A stretch of DNA of 64,000 nt from contig OX421501.1 of NCBI GenBank assembly GCA_949126835.1, positions 1,675,554 through 1,739,553 of the forward strand, read 5' to 3'. The stretch is from Anisus vortex (lineage: Eukaryota > Mollusca > Gastropoda > Planorbidae). A program made the position numbers and the translations under genes. This document shows, piece after piece, positions 54,166-64,000 of this stretch; the first letter of the stretch is position 1; every line of letters starts with the position of its first letter. The notes below the pieces were generated by a model that was not told where the DNA came from, made no database searches, and saw only the letters and a list, made by a program, of their open reading frames with translations.

Positions 54166-54869
54166 CTTAGCACTTTCGTTGGCATATCTTGTATTTAATA
54201 ACTAAGGCTATACTAACATGGACCGCCTGCTTTAATAGTTCTGCTATTTGATTACTATAATTACTTCTTTTAGGAATTCCCGATTCCATTTTGTATTGTA
54301 CGCTTCCGTTTTTTTTTAAACGCTATGAATTTTCTCAATGGAAAGTTGTATACAGCGGAAACCTTCATGCAGCCGTAGGAGTAATTTAAGATAGCGTTAT
54401 TGGCTGCGCACGGAAAAAAAGAACATATAAGCTCTAAAAATAGAGTAAGGCTAAATAAGTAGTCTATAATTCGTTTTTTGTTATTACATCAATGGACTTA
54501 GAGCTAATTGACAATCTCAAAACGTTACAAAAAAACATGAGTCAGAGCTAACGAATGTAATATTTACAGACTTAATATAAAAGAAAAACAATAGTAGTCA
54601 AACTGATTCAGACAGGTAATTCTAAAAATACTTGAGTATTTAAGTTATTTTTAAAAATATGTATAGGTTATATAAGAAGTTATTACTTAAATTAAGAGTA
54701 GGCCTACATATATAAAAAGACATGATTGTAATATATTTATTATAACGAAGCTAACACAACTGACAAGAGTAACACCAATAGTCAAATCACTAAACCTAAA
54801 AACACTAGAGGACAGGGGGGCAAAGAGTAATGTAGTAATAATACATAAAGCATTAATCTTTAATTTAGA
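54166..54869. other. No gene recognised
   Basis: AT-rich spacer downstream of copy D. Confidence 0.45.
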
Positions 54870-55165
54870 AATACAACCCAATAACAGCCTGTCCTTGTCC
54901 CTTATGCGATAACAAAGCATAGAAGTACTCTTTCTTCCCGTGTGGAATTCGGGTATGGAATGGGTTGCCTGAACAAAGCAGGAAAACCAGTAACTTAACA
55001 TCATTTAAAACATTAATAAAGATGTAAGACTAAACTCTGACCACGGATGAGTGTAAAAAAAGTAAAGTACCCTTCGGACCAAACTGATCATAGGATGAGT
55101 GTAGGACGCAATAATCTTCTTTATAGAAGGAGTGTTTGGAATGTATAAGATAAGAAGCTAAGCCT
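54870..55165 (+). mobile_element. LINE 3'-end relic
   Basis: Encodes WNGLPEQSRKTSNLTSFKTL, a LINE ORF C-terminus, followed by GACCACGGATGAGTGT...AGGACGCAATAATCTTC and a GATAAGA tail. It is the best-preserved of three such ends in the window and is interrupted by a 40-bp SINE piece. Confidence 0.7.
55055..55094 (-). mobile_element. 40-bp 5'-truncated SINE insertion
   Basis: AGTAAAGTACCCTTCGGACC and AAACTGATCATAGG are the SINE 3' end in reverse, flanked by ATGAGTGT at 55047-55054 and 55095-55102, an 8-bp target duplication within the LINE relic. Confidence 0.8.
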
Positions 55166-55299
55166 TATTGAAAATGCACAAACTAATATGTCACCGGACC
55201 AATCACCGTTCAGAGAACTTTAAATTTGCCCTGAAGACCACACATAGAAATTTTTTTTTGTAACAGCTGTTAGCAGAAGTAGGAACGCCTACATTTAAA

Positions 55300-55566
55300 G
55301 CGGGACACGATGGTTGAGCGGCAGCGCGTTCAACTGGCGATCTGAAGGGTTCGAGTCCTGGTGGAGGCAAAAAATTTTTTTCCGGGACTTGAGAGTGCCC
55401 CTGAAGCTACCAAGCTCTGATGAGTACCTGACACTGGTTTGGGGTAAAGTAAAAGGCGGCTGGGCATAGTGCTGAAAAAACATCCCCTAGAATGCTGTGG
55501 CCCCAGAATCTGGTGAACGCTGCTTCACCGGCCGTATGATCAGTTTAGTCCGAAGTGTACTTTACT
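55300..55566 (+). mobile_element. Full-length tRNA-derived SINE (best copy)
   Basis: The head has A box TGGTTGAGCGG (55311-55321) and a perfect B box GGTTCGAGTCC (55348-55358), so it is tRNA-derived and polymerase III type. The body reads GGGACTTGAGAGTGCCCCTG, AAGCTCTGATGAGTACCTGA, GGGGTAAAGTAAAAGGCGGC, and the 3' end TGGTGAACGCTGCTTCACCG, AGTCCGAAGTGTACTTTACT. Confidence 0.88.
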
Positions 55567-56056
55567 CCTACATTCAAATAGCTTATAGTTAACTTTAAGA
55601 CCGTTGGTAATGGTACTTTTATTGACCATTAAACAATTCATTAAAATAATCTATTCTTGTTTGCTTCATGTTGTTTTTGTGTAACTTCTAACTTCGTTCT
55701 GTCTTAATTAATTAGACAGACTCAACAATAGTACTTTTGTATAATAAATGAAGTAACGACCAGACCCGAAAGAAATATTTCGGTGAAGTGTAATTTGTGA
55801 TGCATGAAGATGCGGTTGGTATGAATGAACTCTCTTTCTCTTTTGTGATCACCTCCCCTTGTAACTGGTGGCCAGTCTTTTGGTGACCCTGTGTGACCTT
55901 TGTCCGCTTTGGCCTGAGCGATCACGGGAGCAAAGAGGATGGGTGTGTGTGTTTCGGACAATGTGGTGTGTAGTTCAGAGAGTAGAGTTTAAAGAGAGAT
56001 TGTCAGGCTGTTTTTTGGATGGTAATACTTTGGTTCAGCTGCCTCACGAAAAGTAG
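55567..56056. other. No gene recognised
   Basis: Unique-looking spacer. Short frames on both strands around 55.7-56.0 kb show no motif. Confidence 0.4.
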
Positions 56057-56302
56057 GGTTCTAAAAAATTCCAACTGAAAATTTTTTCGCGTGGATCTAT
56101 TGATAAGTGTCTTAGGAAGAGCGGCAGACTATTGAAAATAAAAAAAAAAAAAATTTTTCATCGAACAAAAAATTCATTTCTATTGTGTTTACCAAAGGCT
56201 TGTGACGTCACACAGCCATGAAACACGATGTCTGGCGGCTTCCTAAGACACAATTATCAATAGCTCCGCTACTCAAATTTTCAGTGGGAATTTCTTAGAA
56301 CC
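56057..56302. mobile_element. Long-TIR MITE
   Basis: About 246 bp with inverted ends of roughly 65 bp. The left end has GGTTCTAAAAAATTCC, ACTGAAAATTT, TATTGATAAGTGTCTTAGGA. The reverse complement of the right end has GGTTCTAAGAAATTCC, ACTGAAAATTT, TATTGATAATTGTGTCTTAG. TA lies just outside on both sides, so a Tc1/mariner-type TA duplication is possible. Confidence 0.75.
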
Positions 56303-56519
56303 GATACCAAAAAGGGAAAAGGGGCGAAATAGCACGAAATGAATACAAAAATAAAATTATTCTTACCGTAAATCATATGAAATAACACAAAAAGACACAA
56401 AATCCTATTGTTACTTGTTGAGACCACCTCGTGTCCTCGTCTCTTTTTGCGCATGCGTGCCATGTGCTTTTCTAGATTACTACTTCCTGTCCCAAGATAT
56501 GGCCAGGTTGGCCGATACT

Positions 56520-56652
56520 ACTCATTAACAAATACTTAGAAAGCTTAGAAACTAACCGATAGTAATCGTTAACAAATACTTAGAAAGCTTAGAAACTAAC
56601 CGATAGTAATCATTAACAAATACTTAGAAAGCTTAGAAACTAACCGATAGTG
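56520..56652. repeat. 44-bp repeat, three copies
   Basis: Unit contains TTAACAAATACTTAGAAAGC and TTAGAAACTAACCGATAG, three times in tandem. Confidence 0.85.
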
Positions 56653-58280
56653 GGGGGAAAATCTGGTCCGAGAAGCGTGTGGTACATGAAGTGTGTGCGT
56701 TTGATATTATAGGGATAAAAGAAAAAATAAATAAAAATAAATAAACAAATCAAAGGGACGTAACAAAATTTAACACAAAAAGCTCAAGGGAAGTAACATT
56801 TTTTAATAAAACATGCAAAATTACCAAATTTTCAACATTAAATAAAAATCACACAAATGGAACAGCTCAATGAAACCTAGATTTTTGTATTCAGGACAAA
56901 AAGATCTTTAAATTGATATATGGCACTTAGAAAAATTCCGTGAGGTAGTTAAACCAAAGTATAGCCAATTTAAGTTTTTAGTAATAATTCCTGACGTCCT
57001 TTTATTAATCCCTTGGATGAACGTTATAGAAATGAGAATTCAGGATTCACAAGTGTAAAATAAAGAACCTACCTTAGTCTGCGATACGTAACCAATTTAA
57101 AAAAAAGGACATTTTATTTTTGGTGCTTGGTTTAACGGGAAGGGTGAGGTGGGGGTGGAGGAAAAAAAAAAGGGGGGGGTTGAGTGGTGCCAAGTTTCAA
57201 CATTGTAGAATGAAAGGTAATGGATCAATTAACCTTGTACGAGAAAAGTTTGCCACAAAGAATGTTAGGTGAAGCCATTACAATTTAATATGATATAAAA
57301 ATAGCACCGGGCCCTTACAAATTTTTAAAAGCCTTATGCTGACCTAAGCCTGAATCAATAATATGTGTGTGTGTGTGTCTGTGTGTGCTCTGTTTAATAC
57401 TAACCGTAGAGTTAATTTATGTAAACTAAGGTTGTATTTACTATTACCGTTTTGAAGGAATTGAATGCGGGCTCAAAAACAAACTACTGGCCCCACCCCT
57501 TTTTTTATCGGCAGGCTAGAAATAGAATCTCGGTACTGTGGGCCAGAACGGAGGGTGGGGGGGGGGGGAGGGTAAACCCCTCATGCATAAATTTATCTAT
57601 GGTAAACACACATTACTGGTTGCTTGAAGGTCAATATATAGATAGATATGGTTAAATATATCACATTAGTTCCAAGATTGTAACTCTTAACTATAGAGTG
57701 ATAAACAAAAATAAACTTAATGTGTGCCATATCGGACAAGACCTAGAGAGGGGTAACGTTGATATGGACTCGTTAAAACAGGTAAGGTTATATCTAATAA
57801 TCCTCTAACACATAAACAAATACACCTGTGAAATTCATCTAATACACTTACTATTTGTATAATAACTGTTTAGCTATAAAGCTCATAAACTGAATATCTT
57901 GTAGTTTAGTATTTGCTGTCTTTGCTAACCTAAAAGAGAAATGGCACTGGACATATTATAGGACTATATAATAGTAAATATTATCTGTTACAGTTATATC
58001 TTAGGAGGTCAACTGGTTTGTGAACTTTACGACCAGTTACCTCCCTTATCACTGTGGTGACCACTGTGGTCACGACAAAATTGTATAAAAAAAACCCACA
58101 ACAGGTTTTGTGAACAAGGACACACCTGTAGTACTATGGGCGTTGTCAGTTGTTTCACAGATCTGCACCAGATTTGCTTAGTAGCTATCATGCACCGCCT
58201 TATTTACTTGGTATTGTGATTGTGTTATATGCATTCGTTTTTTTTATGAATGTCTTTAAGTAACCTCTGTTCTTACAAAG
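56653..58280. other. No gene recognised
   Basis: AT-rich with A-, G- and GT-rich simple runs (57.16 kb, 57.37 kb, 57.56 kb). Upstream exons of the protease-like gene could lie here, but I cannot place any. Confidence 0.4.
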
Positions 58281-58548
58281 TAAGTAAAGTAGGCTACCCT
58301 TCGGACCAAACTGATCATAGTGCTGGTGAAGCAGTGTTCACCAGTTTCTGTGGCCAAGGCTTACGAGGGAAAGTGTGGCCAGCACAATGCCCAGCCGCCT
58401 TTACTTTACACCAACCCATGTCAGGTACCCATCAGAGCTGGGTCAAGTCAGGGACACCCTCAAGTCCCGGTAAAAATTCCTAGCCTTAACCAGGATTGGA
58501 AACCCAGGACCTTTGCATCACCAGTCGGCTGCTGCTCGGCTACCGTGC
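58281..58548 (-). mobile_element. tRNA-derived SINE
   Basis: On + it runs from the 3' end (CCCTTCGGACCAAACTGATC, GGTGAAGCAGTGTTCACCAG) through GCCCAGCCGCCTTTACTTTA, CATCAGAGCTGGGTCAAGTC and ACCAGGATTGGAAACCCAGG (a decayed B box) to CTGCTCGGCTACCGTGC. Confidence 0.82.
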
Positions 58549-58660
58549 GAGGTACAGATGTCTATCAGTTTGATTTCCTCCTGATTTTGAAGGACCATTC
58601 CACATAATCAGCAATAAATTTAATCACTTCTTGCCACTTGAGGAGTTTGTTTAAATCATT

Positions 58661-60063
58661 TTGTGTGGGAGACAAGGTGATCTGCGTGATGACTTGCACG
58701 TTAAATACAAATATCGAGCGTTGTCTCACTTAAAGCAGAAAATTTCAGCCTATATTCTTCAATCCTCAGACCAACATGTCAGCGAAGTGGAGCGCGCAGA
58801 GTCGGAGTCTGGCCCAACCAAAAACCGAGACTCCTACACATCGAGGGGTGAGCCATCGAAGCACATTATCTACTCAAAGCAAGCGTCCAACTCATCACAG
58901 CAGAACAAGTAACACAAAAATGGAACACGGTATTGAGCTTTTTTTTATAGACTAAGCCAAAAAGTAAAAGTTTGATTGAGAAATTACAATTATGTGTTTA
59001 CGTTATTATCTATTTACATAGACATTATTTTGAATTAAAAAAAATATTTTGTTATTTCAACATTAAAGAAAAACATATGCATTTAATACAAACGTTGTAC
59101 TATGATACTTTTTTATTTACCTGCGCAGGTTGTCATGAAATGCAGGTGTCAGAAGGTGGAGAAGGGGCTTTGAAGATACATAAGAAACGCTGCAAAAAGA
59201 ATCCAGGTCACCGAAATTTCATCCCAGTTGAATCATTCAGTTTAAATGATCTACCTAAAGGTCACCAAGACAAGGACCTATATGAACTAATCAATGCCGT
59301 GGCTGTCCTGACAGCCAGAATAAGTGTCAACATGACCAGTCCAGACAGAGCAGAGTTCTGGCCGAACACGAAGAAGCCTTACTTTTTGTCTGACATGAGA
59401 GGAAAGAAAAGGTTCAGGACTGGAACTGGTATAGTGAGAGACGTAAAGAGGCACACTTATGAAGATAACAAGCAAAGGAACTTTAAAACCTGCCCGTGTG
59501 ATAAATGTAAGGCTTCAGACAAACCCAGCGACGTCTGGTGGGAAATTTACGTACTCACAGCTGCTCACGTGGTTTTCGATGACATCGAAGCGAGCCACAC
59601 GAGCTTGAGATTGTTTTATGATAATGAAGATAGTGAAGCAGTCATCATTAACGATACGATTTGTCTGATTAATGCCGACATCGAGAAAGACACCTCTTTG
59701 TTCACATGCGTGACGTGTGACGCAAACCTAGGACTCAATTTGGAGAAAGCCTGGAAGAAGTATGAAGACCTCTGGTGGAAAGTCTCGAACAAGTACGCCA
59801 AGTCTCGAGATGTTGACAAGTTAAACTTTATAGTGTCACACCCTCACGGGTGCTCCAAACAGGTCAGCGTTGGTCAGTGGACGGACAAAGAAAAATGGGG
59901 GGAATTCGTGGACTATAAGTTTACGTACACCACTTGTACATGCCCAGGTACTAGCGGCGCCCATGTCCACTGTATCGGGTATAGTGTACAATTCATAGAC
60001 CACGTCCACAGTGGAACCTATTTGTCTGGACTTAATTTCAGCGGCGTTGGATCAGTCATTTGA
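58661..60063 (+). CDS. PA-clan (trypsin-fold) protease-like protein, last two exons
   Basis: The last exon, 59129-60063, encodes 310 residues. Three segments mark a trypsin-fold peptidase: VLTAAHVVFDD with His at 59566-59568, EKDTSLFTC with Asp at 59689-59691, and CPGTSGAHVHC with Ser at 59953-59955. Spacings of 41 and 88 residues fit the His-Asp-Ser order of the clan. GTSGA replaces the usual GDSGG, so it is closer to the broad Trypsin_2 type than to classic trypsins. Cysteine-rich spots (KTCPCDKCKAS, CSKQ) are extra. The acceptor is ctgcgcag. A likely preceding exon ends at 58847 before gtgagc, in the phase needed (one base), and encodes a hydrophilic stretch (ALSHLKQKISAYILQSSDQH, VERAESESGP). 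Its 5' border is uncertain and it has no ATG, so the gene must begin further left. A signal peptide is not visible. Substrate is unknown. Confidence 0.72.
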
Positions 60064-60358
60064 GCCGACGCTGAAATGCTGTAGATCAGTTTATATTTGA
60101 ACGTAGCAAGAATATAGAATGCTAAAGTAAATAAAAGTTTTAGCCACAAACAAAATGTAGGCTAAATATATATAGTGATGTATATTTAGATCTATGTATT
60201 ATATATAGTCTTACGTATTATGTTTGTTACACTTGACTAGCTTTTCAACGGTTTGCTTACGTAATTTTTTTTTATTTCATTTATTATTTTCATATATATT
60301 ATAATTTACAATAACAAGGCAAAGGGTAAAGTAAACTTGGAAAAGAATAAATCGATAC

Positions 60359-60360
<2 letters not shown>
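60064..60360 (+). terminator. 3' UTR and poly(A) signal of the protease-like gene
   Basis: AATAAA near 60130 (AAAGTAAATAAAAGTTTTAG), about 65 nt after the stop. The rest is AT-rich. Confidence 0.6.

Positions 60361-60419
<59 letters not shown>
60361..60419. repeat. (GA)n microsatellite
   Basis: About 29 uninterrupted GA dinucleotides. Confidence 0.97.
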
Positions 60420-60421
<2 letters not shown>

Positions 60422-60623
60422 ATAAAATGTGGAAAAGAGAGCGAGAAAGTTTCTGAGAGATAATGAAAATGAAAAAAAAAATAGAGAGAGGCCACGAACT
60501 GTAACCATTTTTAGCAACAGACATTGAATATCTTCTAAATATAGATCTATTTCTTTTTTTTTTTCAAGCATAAACATTCTTTTTCTGCTGTTTCTGCACA
60601 CGCGACGTCATTTTCTAAGAATA

Positions 60624-60671
60624 AGCTAATTATAGCCGAGGTCACAAGCTAATTATAGCCGAGGTCACAGG
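60624..60671. repeat. 24-bp direct duplication
   Basis: AAGCTAATTATAGCCGAGGT followed by CACA, twice in tandem. Confidence 0.85.
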
Positions 60672-61104
60672 TCACACAGGTTAACCACAAAGACGTGTCT
60701 TGGTGCCTTTCTCGATGTCAGCACAGACTAAACAAACATTGAAGCCAATCAATAGCTTATATTTTGAACTTGAAGAAAGCCTGTAAAGAAATGTAAATAA
60801 AAAAAAAAAATCTAAAACACACGCAAATAAAATGGTTCTATGGCGTTTATTGTTTTTTTTTTATTTAACATGTTTTTAGATTGGTTTTTTTTTATTATTA
60901 TTATTACAGTATTTTTTAGGAATAATAATAAATATGTTATTTTAAAACAGTTTATTGTTTTTATGTTATTCATTGTGTGTTTTAATAGCTGTTTATTGTT
61001 TTGATGTTTGTTTAGTCAATGTAAAACACTACTTTGTACATGTAAATTAAACATTTTATTTTTTTTTTCAATAACATCAGTCGCACACAAGCACATTCAT
61101 TAAG
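60672..61104. other. No gene recognised
   Basis: AT-rich, with (TTA)n near 60.89 kb. Confidence 0.45.
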
Positions 61105-61278
61105 ATATAATGGGCTTGGAATGAGTTGCCTAAGCAAACCAGGAAAAACAAGTAACTTAACATCATTTAAAACATTAATAAAAATGCAAGACCAGACACG
61201 GACCACGGATGAGTGTAGGACGCAATAATCTTCTTTATAAAAGGAGCGTCTGTAATGTATAAGAAAAGATAAGATCAA
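61105..61278 (+). mobile_element. LINE 3'-end relic
   Basis: TGGAATGAGTTGCCTAAGCA, then GGACCACGGATGAGTGTAGG, CTTCTTTATAAAAGGAGCGT and an AAGATAAGAT tail. Same family as 2.1 kb and 54.9 kb, with in-frame stops. Confidence 0.68.
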
Positions 61279-61969
61279 ATATGAAATAAATTAGGACAAA
61301 GATGTAGAGAAGCCTTTTCCTTTCCTATTTTTTAAAATGTCTTTTTCATTCAATTACTGGCCCCTGCGGTCACCATAGCAATACTCTTATTTGTAACTGA
61401 TGATATTATTTAACTTCTTCTTTCTATTTTATTATGATTCAATTATATTTAAAATGGAATTATGCCCCTTGGTTTTTCCTTAATTAATGGTATATCATAA
61501 TTAATGAATTATTATTGTTATCACTATTACTACTACTGTATTGATATACCCTAATGCTATAATGTATATGTCTTTATTATACTTATGTACTAAGTGCCTA
61601 ATTAATATCGTTCATTGAGTGTGGACCCCGTTAGGACCGAGGAAAGAGTCCACAATTTAACTACATATACAATTTTAAAACATCACAAACAAGAATTACA
61701 AACAGAAGACAGAGTTTCACTTTAGGTATTTAGTCCAGCCCTTCAGTGAAGGTTTGAAAGTTACATGGTGACGGACTGATCCGATTTATGGAAGACTATT
61801 TGACCCACCTTTCGTCAAGCTTTCGCGCTGAAACTCGACACATAGACGTGTTACTTCACATCTTCAATGTTTGGTTTCAAGCACATTTCTCACCCCAAAC
61901 GATAAAAACAAGTTTTTTCCCGTATTAAAGGGGGAGATGGAGGATATGTGTTCGTTTGGGCTGGGAAAT
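61279..61969. other. No gene recognised
   Basis: AT-rich. No motif-bearing frame or insertion termini found. Confidence 0.4.
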
Positions 61970-62177
61970 GTGATTGAACATTTTTTCCCGGGTCGGGAAT
62001 GTGTCCCAGAGTCTACCCTTGCTCTGATGGGTACCTGCTCTAAGATGGGGTAAAGTAAAGGCGGCTGTGCATTGTGCTGGCCAATACAATCACCAAGTAC
62101 GCCGTAGCCACAGAAACTGGTGAACGCTGCTTCACCGGCCCTATGTTCAATTATGTCCGAAAGGATGCTTTACCCCA
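61970..62177 (+). mobile_element. SINE lacking its head
   Basis: Body and 3' end are well kept: CAGAGTCTACCC, GATGGGTACCTGCTC, GGGGTAAAGTAAAGGCGGCT, GGTGAACGCTGCTTCACCGG, CCCTATG, TATGTCCGAAAGGATGCTTT. The CTTCACCGGCCCTATG segment is the presumed seed type of the 20.4-kb minisatellite. Confidence 0.82.
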
Positions 62178-62321
62178 CTAGATCTAACAAGGAACTTAAA
62201 AATTTGATTGTACTATTACACTAACTCTTGTACTTTCGTGAGGGAGGGGGTTTTTGCGATGCATAAGCAACAATTTACTTTAAAAAAACTGGTCGGTGAG
62301 TGGAAAAAGGTTGGAGGCCTA

Positions 62322-62322
<1 letters not shown>

Positions 62323-62362
<40 letters not shown>
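62323..62362. repeat. (GA)n microsatellite
   Basis: About 19-20 AG/GA dinucleotides. Confidence 0.95.
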
Positions 62363-62364
<2 letters not shown>

Positions 62365-62522
62365 CATTTAGATTTTCCTAGAGAAGCAGTGACATATTCA
62401 ATAGTTAAATGAATGTATACAACTAGTAGTGAATATTATGATCTCCAAAGGACATTGCAGATGCGTAACTTTATGATATTTTAAAACTAAATTCAAGTTG
62501 TCTTCAACTGATCTTCTAGTCT

Positions 62523-63075
62523 TCGTTGCGTTAAGTGCCCTGCGAAGTTTAAGTGCCCTGCGAAGTTTAAGTGCCCTGCGAAGTTTAAGTGCCCTGCGAA
62601 GTTTAAGTGCCCTGCGAAGTTTAAGTGCCCTGCGAAGTGTGTTAAGTGACCTGCGAAGTTTAAGTGCCCTGCAAAGGGTGTTAAGTGCCCTGCGAAGTTT
62701 AAGTGCCCTGCAAAGTGTGTTAAGTGCCCTGCGAAGTTTAAGTGCCCTGCAAAGTGTGTTAAGTGCCCTGCGAAGTTTAAGTGCCCTGCAAAGGGTGTTA
62801 AGTGCCCTGCGAAGTTTAAGTGCCCTGCAAAGTGTGTTAAGTGCCCTGCGAAGTTTAAGTGCCCTGCAAAGTGTGTTAAGTGCCCTGCAAAGTTTAAGTG
62901 CCCTGCAAAGTGTGTTAAGTGCCCTGCGAAGTTTAAGTGCCCTGCAAAGTGTGTTAAGTGACCTGCGAAGTTTAAGTGCCCTGCAAAGTGTGTTAAGTGC
63001 CCTGCGAAGTTTAAGTGCCCTGCAAAGTGTGTTAAGTGCCCTGCGAAGTTTAAGTGCCCTGCAAAGTGTGTTAAG
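62523..63075. repeat. 18/21-bp alternating minisatellite
   Basis: It starts with five or six 18-bp units (AAGTGCCCTGCGAAGTTT), then a 39-bp dimer (that unit plus AAGTGCCCTGCAAAGTGTGTT-type 21-mer, quoted in part by its GCAAAGTGTGTTAAG end) repeats about 11 times. The dimer is divisible by 3, so both strands are open with 13-residue periods (Ser/Leu/Arg-rich). I do not call these genes. Confidence 0.93.
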
Positions 63076-63782
63076 GATAGACACCTGTCTACTTATGCGT
63101 AAAAAAAATATTTTTAGCATATTTTAGATTTTTACATATTGAGACAGTTTAACCATTGCTTTAATAATAAAATACAGTTGTTACACAAGATTTTAACTTC
63201 AAAATCCTGATATAACAGATTCAAACATGCATGTTTAGTTCATTTCAGAGCACAGTTTTATTTCTTTTTCCGTTTTTTCTCAATTTTTTCTCATTTTTCT
63301 TCGGTTATTTTGCTATTCCTCTGTAACTAATCGATGCATAAGGTTAAAACTTGGCATTTTTCTTTCTCACTATGTTTTCTTTAATCCCATGCATGATTTT
63401 GAAGATTCGTTGATAACTTTTTTTTATTTTTGAATTTTTATGTGTCAATATGCAACTTTTATATGCATTTTTAGTAGAAAATTCATATTTTTTTTATAAT
63501 AAACCTATCAGCATAATCATGCATGGAAAGATAGATAATGTAAATTCAAAGCAATAACAGAAAACTGAATTGAATTATCTTCATTGTAAAAAAAGTTATC
63601 AGAAATGTTATAAAACTGTTTATCGGCCATTTTTATGGATGCTTTGGCAAAAAAAGATATTAAAAAAAATTTTTCAACCCCTAGTATACATAAATCACAC
63701 AGCTAAATGTGATAGGGCAATTAAAAATTTGTAGGTATGCGAAATAAAAAAAAAAAATTCTAGACAGGTGTCGGACCTTAAG
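63076..63782. other. AT-rich spacer
   Basis: Homopolymer A/T runs and no coding or repeat signature. Confidence 0.5.
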
Positions 63783-63908
63783 TCTGCCTAGTGAAGTTGT
63801 GTTATGTGCCTAGCGAAGTTGTGTTATGTGCCTAGCGAAGTTGTGTTATGTGCCTAGCGAAGTTGTGTTATGTGCCTAGCGAAGTTGTGTTATGTGCCTT
63901 GCGAAGTG
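63783..63908. repeat. 22-bp minisatellite related to the 62.5-kb array
   Basis: GTTGTGTTATGTGCCTAGCG plus AA, about five to six copies. The core TGCC(T)AGCGAAGTT resembles TGCCCTGCGAAGTT of the array at 62.5 kb. Confidence 0.88.
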
Positions 63909-64000
63909 ATCGTGTATTTGGTTGTGAAGAAGTGACTGAGCTAAAACAAAGAATTTAGCTTGAAGTTGAAAAAAAAATGCACAGTAAGAATATCAGTTAA

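Noticed and set aside
62398..63127. Overlapping 240-codon minus and 209-codon plus frames
   Set aside because: Both come from the 39-bp dimer array, which is open on both strands.
1..63908. Tandem arrays as CRISPR
   Set aside because: Units are directly adjacent without unique spacers and the genome is eukaryotic.

Overview
This 64 kb window looks like nuclear DNA of a heterobranch snail, most likely a freshwater pulmonate of planorbid type. That placement is inference. It rests on intron-containing genes with consensus splice sites and AATAAA signals, abundant non-LTR, LTR, SINE and MITE relics, and a tRNA-headed SINE of a type I associate with such snails. Nothing bacterial is present: no operons, no CRISPR and no ribosomal genes.

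The backbone is a tandem family of small secreted cysteine-rich genes, all on the + strand. Copy A (from the left edge to 3071) enters the window at its fourth exon. Copy B (18422-27474) has a promoter and signal exon but no exon 2, and a nonsense codon in exon 5. Copy C (30367-31279) is a 5'-truncated pseudogene. A promoter-only relic lies at 38100-38520. Copy D (promoter from 42800, coding 43246-49902) is the only copy fully readable here, at about 205 residues. Exon lengths of 49, 139, 128, 166, 149 and 59 nt, intron phases, splice sites and the distal poly(A) signal are shared among copies. Exons 2-5 each carry three cysteines, and their phases alternate 1-2-1-2-1, so the mature protein looks like a duplicated two-exon, six-cysteine module.

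The introns and spacers are unusually rich in minisatellites. About fifteen separate arrays cover roughly 15 kb, with units of 13 to 54 bp. Several grew from local sequence. The 54-bp arrays at 20.8-22.8 kb and 47.3-47.6 kb repeat the 3' splice site and the first codons of exon 2. The arrays after exons 3 and 4 of copy D repeat the 5' splice site. A 20-bp array at 20.4 kb grew inside a SINE.

Between copies A and B lie LINE fragments and a complete Ty3/Gypsy-type element (9724-17755). It has two 1036-bp LTRs that look identical, a 4-bp target duplication and one uninterrupted 1591-codon Gag-Pol. Its integrase lies upstream of reverse transcriptase, the order that defines Gmr1-like elements. 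Other mobile DNA includes a solo LTR in copy B intron 5, hAT MITEs with 8-bp target duplications, a piggyBac-like MITE, a long-TIR MITE, and many SINE and LINE 3' fragments.

To the right, 58.66-60.06 kb holds the 3' end of a different gene, encoding a PA-clan (trypsin-fold) protease-like protein with the His, Asp and Ser positions intact. The last 4 kb is AT-rich repeat-laden sequence with two related minisatellites.
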